This document shows positions 6,144 through 11,763 of a stretch of 11,763 nucleotides of DNA, in pieces; the first letter of the stretch is position 1, and every line of letters starts with the position of its first letter. A program made the position numbers and the translations under genes. The DNA comes from Bacteroidota bacterium (lineage in GTDB: Bacteria; Bacteroidota; Bacteroidia; Flavobacteriales_F; PHOS-HE28): the NCBI GenBank assembly GCA_023430945.1, contig JAEYYE010000079.1:1-11763 (forward strand), written 5' to 3'. The notes beneath the pieces are model-generated. The model did no database searches. It saw only the letters and a list, made by a program, of their open reading frames with translations, and was not told the DNA's origin.

Positions 6144-7142
6144 TCAACCACCGATCGCCACCATCGGCCTTCTGCTCAGATCGGTCGTGATCTTCTTTTC
6201 CTGATCGAACTCGAAAGGCGGCAATCCGCCGAGCATCTTATGTTTTGCTAGCACGTTCGATCGGATCAATTGATCCACGTCCTCTCCCCTTCTCAAGGCT
6301 GTAAGAAGATCGGTCTCTTCGCGGGAGAATAGGCAGTTCCTCATCTTTCCTTCAGCAGTAAGGCGCAAGCGATCACAGTCACCGCAGAACGGTTCTGTCA
6401 CGGTGCTGATCACCGCGAATGTTCCGCGCCAGCCGATCACGCGATAGGCTTTCGCGGTGCTGTGCGGATCGTCCTTCAGCTTTTCGATCGGATGCTGCTC
6501 TGCGATCGCGATGAGCATTTCCTCATAGGTGAACACTCTTTCACGTCCCCAGCCATTTCCGGCGAACGGCATGAATTCGATGAAGCGCACGTGCAGGTCT
6601 TGATCCCGCGTCATGCTCACGAGCTTCAAGATCTCATCGTCATTGATGCCACGCATCACCACCATATTGATCTTGATCCGGAAACCCTTCTTCAATGCCA
6701 GATCGATATTTCGGATCACTTTTGGAAGACCATCGCGCTGGGCGACCGCAAGGAATCGCTGTGCATCCAGCGTGTCCAGGCTTATGTTGATGTTGCGCAG
6801 CCCGGCATCCCACAACGGATCGATGTGCCTGTGCAGCGACAGCGCATTCGTGGTCAACCCGAGCTTCACAGGAAGATCCGATAGATCCGCAACGATCTCC
6901 GACACATCATGTCGTACCAAAGGCTCTCCACCGGTGATCCTGATCTTCGTGATGCCGTGTTCCTCCACGAAGATGCGTGCAAGCTGCAGGATCTCTTCAC
7001 GTGACATCAACTGATGTTTCGGAAGGAACGTTTGATCATGCGGCATGCAATAGGTGCAGCGCAGATCGCACTTATCAATGACGCTGATCCGAAGGCTGCG
7101 ATGGGTGCGGCCATGGCGATCGATGAGATCAGCGTGAGACAT
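6144..7142 (-). CDS. moaA: GTP 3',8-cyclase MoaA (radical SAM)
   Basis: MoaA carries out the first Moco step, radical SAM cyclisation of GTP, whose product MoaC converts to cPMP. The 332-residue protein (E. coli: 329) has the SAM [4Fe-4S] motif C25-x3-C29-x2-C32 in DKCDLRCTYCMP, then RITGGEPLVR (68-77). The second, substrate-binding cluster is C253-x2-C256-x13-C270 (FCGDCDRLRLT...RNC). It ends in the Gly-Gly tail (AIGG) needed for activity in the family. All key residues are intact, so it should be functional. The ATG overlaps the end of the upstream membrane-protein gene by 14 nt, so it is probably translated from that operon. It is on the opposite strand from the other Moco genes, separated from them by the RAYT/REP locus and the nucleoid-associated protein gene. 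Confidence 0.95.
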   Translation of the reverse strand: MSHADLIDRHGRTHRSLRISVIDKCDLRCTYCMPHDQTFLPKHQLMSREEILQLARIFVEEHGITKIRITGGEPLVRHDVSEIVADLSDLPVKLGLTTNALSLHRHIDPLWDAGLRNINISLDTLDAQRFLAVAQRDGLPKVIRNIDLALKKGFRIKINMVVMRGINDDEILKLVSMTRDQDLHVRFIEFMPFAGNGWGRERVFTYEEMLIAIAEQHPIEKLKDDPHSTAKAYRVIGWRGTFAVISTVTEPFCGDCDRLRLTAEGKMRNCLFSREETDLLTALRRGEDVDQLIRSNVLAKHKMLGGLPPFEFDQEKKITTDLSRRPMVAIGG

Positions 7143-8745
7143 CGATCAAAGTTAGATCGTCGCCCGCGTTGTGGCCTGGCGCCGCCTTCCTGTCTTCTGG
7201 CCGGACACGTTGATCAATGACCGGCGATGCGAACACGAACAGCGCATAATACAACGCGAACAACGTGGCACCCGCCTGCGTTTCGATCGTGTCATCGGAT
7301 AACGACCCGATGCCGATGATCACCAGCCATGCGATGAAAAGCGGATCCCGCCAGGCGCGAAGTTCTCTTGCCGGATACCAGAGACAGAACAATGCGAACG
7401 ATCCGCCGATCACGCCGAAGCTGATGAACAGCGTGAGGTATTGGTTGTGCGCGCGATGCCGCCATTCCTCCGAAAGTTTGGTGCCGACCTCCTCGTACAT
7501 GCGATCGAAAGCGATCTGCGTATCGCCGGTGCCAACGCCGATCAGCCAGTTCTTTTTGAGGATCTCCCAGCCAACGCGCCAATATTCCAGCCGCATGGTG
7601 ACCGAGTGGCCGCTTGGATCACCGGTGGCACGATAACGATCCAGTTCATAGAACACCTCATCAAGCCTGTCCTGCGATCGCCACCGCGTACCTTGTTTGT
7701 AGCTCGTGGTCCCGTTCACGATCCGATCGATATCGTGATCGGTCAACGACATGATGCCTACGCTATCCTTGGGCAGATGCATCGAACTGAGATATCGGAA
7801 CAAGGTGGAATAAAGGATGTGGCCTTTTCTGTCTAGTGTATCCAGCGGAAGCGGCGAACGCAACTGCCATGTGCGATGTACTTCGGCCCAGGCGATCTTC
7901 GACCAGACCAGTTCACCGTTCTCACGTTCCGTGTTGCCGGACTCATGCACGTATCGCTCGCCGCCCTCACTGTAGACCGGCAATTCCGTTGAGAATGGTC
8001 TTCGATCGTGATGACGTATCGCCAGGATGGTTCCGATGATCAACCCGCTCACCACGACCACGGAAACAGGCCGAAGTATTCTTCTCACTGTAGGAACGGA
8101 TCGGCCGTGCCAGATGATAACGAAAGCGATCACGAGAAGAATGACGATCGATTGAAGGCTCTCGAGCCGATCGATGAAAAAGATGGACCAGAGGATCGCG
8201 AAAGCATGTAGGATCTTCTGTCCGGTGGATGCAGGCCAGAAATGGACCAGGATCGCGATGGAAAGACAGATCAACAATGCGAGCCTGATGTGGCTGATGA
8301 ACATGGAAAGCTCCCTATGATCGGCAGAGAGCCCGCGCATTGTGGAGCAGACCGCCGTACTGGCGACCACACTCCAGGCCCCGGCCAGCAGCACCAGCCT
8401 GAATTCACCTTGATCGAGCCGTGGCGATGCGCTGAGCACCACCCCGAAGACCAGCACAGGCAACAGGATCCGCACAAGATCAAGACCCCATTCCATCCCT
8501 TCCGCTGAAGTCCAGATAAGGCCGATCACATGCAGACCAAGGAAGGACATGAACAAAAGAAATGGAGCCTGACCAAAGGCCAGGCTCCATTTCTTTCCGC
8601 TGTTCCTACGGACGATGCCTTCGGCGATCCAATTCGCCACGAGCAACATCTGCGAAATGCTGAGGAGCGAAGTGCTCCACGGCAGAAAGACCGCGCAGAG
8701 CGCCAGCGATCCCACATGGAACGAGCGGAATGGATCGCTGCGCAT
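7129..8745 (-). CDS. O-antigen ligase/polymerase-like membrane protein (Wzy_C family)
   Basis: The 538-residue protein has about ten hydrophobic segments: roughly residues 12-45, 60-80, 90-107, 115-133, 150-170, 178-215 and 225-243, then a large soluble loop (about 245-390), then hydrophobic 435-456, 468-480 and 490-508. The loop ends with RATGDPSGHSVTMRLEYW and is followed by GVGTGDTQIAF (403-413) and RAHNQYL (431-437). These resemble the Wzy_C region of O-antigen ligases (PF04932), in which a conserved Arg and His act in glycan transfer. The soluble loop before the motif is typical of Bacteroidota members. Whether it ligates O-antigen to lipid A, polymerises repeat units or glycosylates protein is not decidable here. 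The start is 17 nt after the S41 peptidase stop. Codons 50-64 contain a 16-bp perfect inverted repeat. Confidence 0.82.
   Translation of the reverse strand: MRSDPFRSFHVGSLALCAVFLPWSTSLLSISQMLLVANWIAEGIVRRNSGKKWSLAFGQAPFLLFMSFLGLHVIGLIWTSAEGMEWGLDLVRILLPVLVFGVVLSASPRLDQGEFRLVLLAGAWSVVASTAVCSTMRGLSADHRELSMFISHIRLALLICLSIAILVHFWPASTGQKILHAFAILWSIFFIDRLESLQSIVILLVIAFVIIWHGRSVPTVRRILRPVSVVVVSGLIIGTILAIRHHDRRPFSTELPVYSEGGERYVHESGNTERENGELVWSKIAWAEVHRTWQLRSPLPLDTLDRKGHILYSTLFRYLSSMHLPKDSVGIMSLTDHDIDRIVNGTTSYKQGTRWRSQDRLDEVFYELDRYRATGDPSGHSVTMRLEYWRVGWEILKKNWLIGVGTGDTQIAFDRMYEEVGTKLSEEWRHRAHNQYLTLFISFGVIGGSFALFCLWYPARELRAWRDPLFIAWLVIIGIGSLSDDTIETQAGATLFALYYALFVFASPVIDQRVRPEDRKAAPGHNAGDDLTLIDVSR
8556..8596 (-). 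other. Intragenic perfect 16-bp inverted repeat (long hairpin) in the ligase-like gene
   Basis: The arms are AAAGAAATGGAGCCTG at 8556-8571 and CAGGCTCCATTTCTTT at 8581-8596, exact reverse complements separated by nine bases. Within the loop, CC and GG can pair around AAA. In the mRNA (minus strand) this falls near the 5' end of the coding sequence, codons 50-64, and is followed by U-rich sequence. A perfect stem of this length inside a coding region is unusual and may affect elongation, mRNA processing or polarity of the downstream moaA. The residues encoded (GKKWSLAFGQAPFLL) look like ordinary membrane-protein sequence. Confidence 0.7.
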
Positions 8746-8762
8746 GCAGGCGCTTCAGTGGA

Positions 8763-10451
8763 TCATTTACCGCCAACGTTGCCGGTGCCGGCCAGTATCA
8801 CCGGATAGCTCTCACCATTGAGCACATCCACCGCCTTGCGCAGGTACGGATCGGTATCCATGGCGGCCTTGGCGCGGCCTGTCTGGAAATGGTAGCGTGA
8901 AACGATCTCGTTGCGCAGCACTTCTTCAATATCCTTGCGGAAACGCATCAGGTCCTCCGTGCGATCTGGAGTGATCTCCTTCTGCAATGCAAGGATGGCT
9001 TCGCTGGCGTGCTCATAATAACGCTCCTTCTTCGCCTTCTCCTCCAACACCTTCAAGGCTTCCGCCGTCTCGGTATCATACTCGAAATGGCGATCGCCAA
9101 CGTACGCGAGGAATTCATTGTAGATGGCATCATCGACCATGAACTTCTCAGGGGAGGCAATGCTATCATGCTTCAAACGGTACTGGGTCGCAAAATCGAA
9201 GATCAGATCGCTGGCATAAAGTCCACCTACCACTTTGGCCAATTCAGGATCCTCCACTTGTACATCTGGCAGTATACCGCGGCCATCGAATACCGGACGG
9301 CCGTTCTTGGTCTTGAATTCAGCGATGGCTTTTTCATCCACCTCGGTGGCCTTGCCGGTGCTGTCGCGATGGGCGTAATCAAGCTTCTGGATGCAACGGC
9401 CACTGGGGATGTAATACTTCGCCACCGTCACTTTCAGCTTGCTGTTGTAGAACAGATCTCGCGTCTGTTGCACAAGGCCTTTTCCATACGTACGCTCGCC
9501 GATGATGACCGCCCGATCGAGGTCCTGCAACGCACCGCTCACGATCTCGCTCGCGCTTGCGCTCTGTCCATCCACTAGCACCACCAATGGGATCTCCGCA
9601 TCCAATGGATCGCTGAGGGTCTTGTAGCTCTTGTCCCATTCGGGAATGCGCCCTTTCGTTTCCACTACAAGCTGGTTCTTCGGCACGAACAGGTTCACGA
9701 TGTTCACGGATTCGCGCAGCAGACCACCACCATTCCCGCGCAGGTCCAGGATCATCTTCGAGGCACCCTGATCCTTCAATTCCTTCACGGCATTGCGTAC
9801 TTCCTGCCCGGCGGTCTGTGTGAAACTGTTGAGCTTGATGTATCCCACACCGTTCGATCCATTCAGCACTCCTTTGAATGGAACATCGGGGATCTTTATC
9901 TCTTCACGCTGGAGCTCATGCACCACCGGTTCACCACCGTTCCGGCGCACGGTGAGTTTTACGGCACTACCGGCCTGGCCCTTCAGCAACTTGCTCACAT
10001 CTTCGGTGTTCATGCCGCTGATCTTCCGGCCATCCACTTCAACTATCTCGTCGCCTGCCCAGATGCCTGCCTTCATGGCCGGAAATCCTTCGTACGGTTC
10101 ACTGATCACCACCTTCTCCTCCTTCTTCTTGATCAATGCGCCGATGCCGCCATACTGGCCTGTTGTCATGAAGCGGTAATCCTCGATGTCGCTTTCAGGG
10201 ATGTATTGCGTATACGGATCGAGGGATGCGAGCATGGCATCGATCCCGGTCTTCATCAGCTTGCCCGGCTGGGTATCATCCACATAGTAGATGTTGAGCT
10301 CCTTGTAGAGCTCGGTGAAGATCTCGAGGTTCTTGCTGATCTCGAAGTAGCTGTCGCCGGCTGAAATGGCAAAAGCCCCCCCACCCGCGACAGCTGCGGA
10401 TAGGAGCCACATTTTCCAGCGTGGTGTAGTGCGTGTGATGTTGGTTTCCAT
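8763..10451 (-). CDS. S41 family C-terminal processing peptidase (CtpA/Prc-like)
   Basis: This is a periplasmic or membrane-anchored serine protease of the tail-specific/C-terminal processing family. With the start at 10451 it has 562 residues. A basic N-terminus is followed by one hydrophobic anchor or signal segment (about 16-32). A PDZ domain spans about 95-175 (YGGIGALI, AGIWAGDEIVEVDG). The S41 core has LDLRGNGGG (235-243), DGQSASASEI with the likely nucleophile Ser299, and RTYGKGLVQ with the general-base Lys324. The 25-residue Ser-Lys spacing equals that of E. coli Prc. About 160 further residues form a mostly helical C-terminal region. I chose ATG 10451 because it begins 1 nt after the yidD stop and gives a normal signal sequence. 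An upstream in-frame ATG at 10484 would add 11 residues and overlap yidD by 32 nt. The substrate is unknown. Confidence 0.92.
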   Translation of the reverse strand: METNITRTTPRWKMWLLSAAVAGGGAFAISAGDSYFEISKNLEIFTELYKELNIYYVDDTQPGKLMKTGIDAMLASLDPYTQYIPESDIEDYRFMTTGQYGGIGALIKKKEEKVVISEPYEGFPAMKAGIWAGDEIVEVDGRKISGMNTEDVSKLLKGQAGSAVKLTVRRNGGEPVVHELQREEIKIPDVPFKGVLNGSNGVGYIKLNSFTQTAGQEVRNAVKELKDQGASKMILDLRGNGGGLLRESVNIVNLFVPKNQLVVETKGRIPEWDKSYKTLSDPLDAEIPLVVLVDGQSASASEIVSGALQDLDRAVIIGERTYGKGLVQQTRDLFYNSKLKVTVAKYYIPSGRCIQKLDYAHRDSTGKATEVDEKAIAEFKTKNGRPVFDGRGILPDVQVEDPELAKVVGGLYASDLIFDFATQYRLKHDSIASPEKFMVDDAIYNEFLAYVGDRHFEYDTETAEALKVLEEKAKKERYYEHASEAILALQKEITPDRTEDLMRFRKDIEEVLRNEIVSRYHFQTGRAKAAMDTDPYLRKAVDVLNGESYPVILAGTGNVGGK

Positions 10452-10452
10452 C

Positions 10453-10683
10453 TTATTCTGGTACTGGGTCATGTCCATGGCCACCCCAAGGGTGGCAGGA
10501 TAAGATCCGTTTTACAGTGAGATAACCTCCTTTGAAAAGCCCGAAGCGCTTCAAGGCTTCGGCCCCATATTCTGAACACGAAGGAGTGTAGCGGCATGCT
10601 CCTGGCAACAGAGGCGATATGGTGAACTGGTAGAGCTTCACCAGTCCGATGAACGGGAGTGCGAGGAGCCTAGCCATGTTCAT
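10453..10683 (-). CDS. yidD: Membrane protein insertion efficiency factor YidD
   Basis: YidD is a small membrane-associated protein that aids YidC/Sec-dependent insertion of inner-membrane proteins. The 76-residue product has a hydrophobic N-terminal stretch, then YQFTISPLLPGACRYTPSCS, with the conserved cysteine/serine pattern, and SCHPWGGHGHDPVP at the end. All are family hallmarks (PF01809). It overlaps the rnpA 3' end by 14 nt with ATG 10683, or by 8 nt with the in-frame ATG at 10677. The rnpA-yidD pairing is very common in bacteria. The S41 peptidase follows 1 nt after its stop. Confidence 0.95.
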   Translation of the reverse strand: MNMARLLALPFIGLVKLYQFTISPLLPGACRYTPSCSEYGAEALKRFGLFKGGYLTVKRILSCHPWGGHGHDPVPE

Positions 10684-11077
10684 TCATCCAACGGCCGATG
10701 GACCGCATTATTTTCAGTTCGAGCACGGAATAGGGCAGGATCTCCCGGCCTTGATAGATGAACAACCAGGCGCATTGCACACCCTGTTCCTTCAATCTGG
10801 CGTACGGACACATCTTGTTCAACCTGAAAGCTTCGCGCATGCGCCGGCGAACAACGTTGCGATCCACCGCCCTTTTCATATATCGGCGCGGAACACTGAA
10901 GGCCACCTGCACGGGCGAGGTGGACGGTAATGCCATTTTGATGCCGATGAGCTTCACCGGACTTTCGGTGACGGATTTTCCTTTGGTCACCACCTCTTTC
11001 AACCGCAATTGCCCGCATAGCCGCTCCTCCTTCGTGAAGGTAGCACGTTCTTCTGGCCTGGCCATCACTTGATCCAT
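10670..11077 (-). CDS. rnpA: Ribonuclease P protein component RnpA
   Basis: RnpA is the protein subunit of RNase P and matures the 5' ends of tRNAs with the RNA subunit. Visible hallmarks are ATFTKEERLCGQ at the N-terminus, VAFSVPRRYMKRAVDRN in the middle and the RNR-type RNA-binding segment RNVVRRRMREAFR. With ATG 11077 the product has 135 residues; ATG 11065 gives 131. The frame is open further up, to an ATG at 11146 and a TTG at 11161, but those extra residues (rich in Pro, Ala and Ser) do not resemble RnpA, so I left them out. A gap of about 100 nt separates it from hemD and may hold a promoter, though I see no convincing box there. It overlaps yidD. No rpmH is seen upstream, unlike the arrangement in Proteobacteria. 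Confidence 0.9.
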   Translation of the reverse strand: MDQVMARPEERATFTKEERLCGQLRLKEVVTKGKSVTESPVKLIGIKMALPSTSPVQVAFSVPRRYMKRAVDRNVVRRRMREAFRLNKMCPYARLKEQGVQCAWLFIYQGREILPYSVLELKIMRSIGRWMNEHG

Positions 11078-11179
11078 GTACGGTTGGTGGTGTGCCTTAC
11101 CGGTAGTACGAAGGTCGGGAAGTGGAACAGGCGAAGCGCACGCCATTGCACGTACTATCAACAGGATCCTGTAAGAGAT

Positions 11180-11763
11180 CTACTTTTTCCTGCCCTGGCG
11201 CTTGATGAAGAGCTCGATGGCACCTGTCATTGAAGGAGCTTCAGGCAGGGGTGCCTCTATATCCAGCCGCAGGCCGTTGTCACGGGCAGCCTTGGCCGTG
11301 GTGGGTCCGAAAGCGGCGATCACCGTTTCATCCTGCTTGAACTTCGGGAAGTTCTTCTTCAGGCTTTCGATACCGCCAGGACTGAAGAAGACGAGCATGT
11401 CGTACTTCAGGTCTCTCAGATCGCTAAGGTCACTGGCCACCGTACGATAGAACACCGCGTTGGTGTACTTCACGTTCGCCTTGTCCAGCAGCGCGGGGAT
11501 CTCTCCTTTCTGGATGTCGCTGCATGGCACGAGGTATTTCTCGCTCTTATGCTTCTTTATCACATCCATCAGATCATTGAACGTCTGCTTGCCGATGAAG
11601 ACCTTTCGCTTGCGATAAACGATATATTTCTGCACGTAATAGGCCACCGATTCAGAAACGCAGAAATATTTCATGGTCTCGGGCACGGTGATCCGCAGCT
11701 CCTTGCACATGCGGAAAAAATGATCCACCGCATTACGGCTGGTGAGAACGATGGCCGTATGAT
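11180..11763 (-). CDS. hemD: Uroporphyrinogen-III synthase HemD, 5'-truncated
   Basis: HemD closes and inverts ring D of hydroxymethylbilane to make uroporphyrinogen III, the branch point to heme, siroheme and cobalamin. About 193 residues are visible and the frame runs off the window end. A GTG at 11728 is internal, because the sequence upstream of it reads TAIVLTSRNAVDHFFR, a conserved HemD segment. Further features are FFSPGGIESL (about 125-134 of the visible part) and VIAAFGPTTAKAARDNGL (about 148-165), the usual S-P-x-x-x and G-x-T-A motifs. Full length is usually about 250 residues, so some 55-60 are missing. The C-terminus is lysine- and arginine-rich. It is the first visible gene of the minus-strand run, upstream of rnpA; heme synthesis and Moco synthesis have no direct link here beyond the operon. 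Confidence 0.9.
   Translation of the reverse strand, partial: HTAIVLTSRNAVDHFFRMCKELRITVPETMKYFCVSESVAYYVQKYIVYRKRKVFIGKQTFNDLMDVIKKHKSEKYLVPCSDIQKGEIPALLDKANVKYTNAVFYRTVASDLSDLRDLKYDMLVFFSPGGIESLKKNFPKFKQDETVIAAFGPTTAKAARDNGLRLDIEAPLPEAPSMTGAIELFIKRQGRKK

Noticed and set aside
11078..11161. N-terminal extension of rnpA to a TTG or ATG farther upstream
   Set aside because: The added residues do not look like RnpA and would make the protein unusually long; ATG 11077 or 11065 gives a normal length.

Overview
This window looks like chromosomal DNA from a member of the Bacteroidota, probably a Flavobacteriales-like lineage of moderate G+C. The reasons are that the visible start codons lack Shine-Dalgarno sequences, that the hemD-rnpA-yidD-S41 peptidase order and the protein sequences resemble that phylum, and that the nucleoid-associated protein and O-antigen-ligase-type proteins look Bacteroidota-like. 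This lineage call rests on recognition of families, not on a database search. GATC, and the longer palindrome GCGATCGC, are strikingly over-represented across the whole window.

Region 1 (1-4263, plus strand) is a molybdenum cofactor (Moco) biosynthesis operon: the 3' part of a TauE/SafE-type membrane transporter, then moeA, mobA, moaD, moaE and a moaC-mogA fusion. The first five genes are packed with 4-nt overlaps or a 3-nt gap, which implies translational coupling. Between moaE and moaC-mogA lies a non-coding 215-nt long imperfect palindrome (about 3100-3314). The encoded steps are: MoaC (with MoaA) makes cPMP, MoaD/MoaE insert sulfur to give molybdopterin, the MogA domain adenylates it, MoeA inserts molybdate, and MobA adds GMP.

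Region 2 (4264-5121) is a REP-type repeat array (three 27-nt units and related palindromes, 4264-4395) lying directly against the stop codon of a minus-strand REP-associated tyrosine transposase (RAYT). The transposase reading frame is broken by one extra base in a 4-base homopolymer.

Region 3 (5122-6138, plus strand) is a single gene for a 37-kDa-type nucleoid-associated protein (NdpA/YejK family).

Region 4 (6144-11763, minus strand) reads, in transcription order, hemD (5' end cut by the window edge), rnpA, yidD, an S41 C-terminal processing protease, an O-antigen ligase/polymerase-like membrane protein and moaA. From rnpA onward the genes overlap or nearly abut. The first Moco enzyme, moaA, is thus on the opposite strand, 1.9 kb from its partners, at the tail of an envelope/housekeeping operon. 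The ligase gene carries a perfect 16-bp inverted repeat inside its coding sequence.

I see no complete novel defence or biosynthetic system. The most interesting material is the repeat elements bracketing moaC-mogA, the REP/RAYT pair with its frameshift, the GCGATCGC enrichment and the intragenic hairpin.
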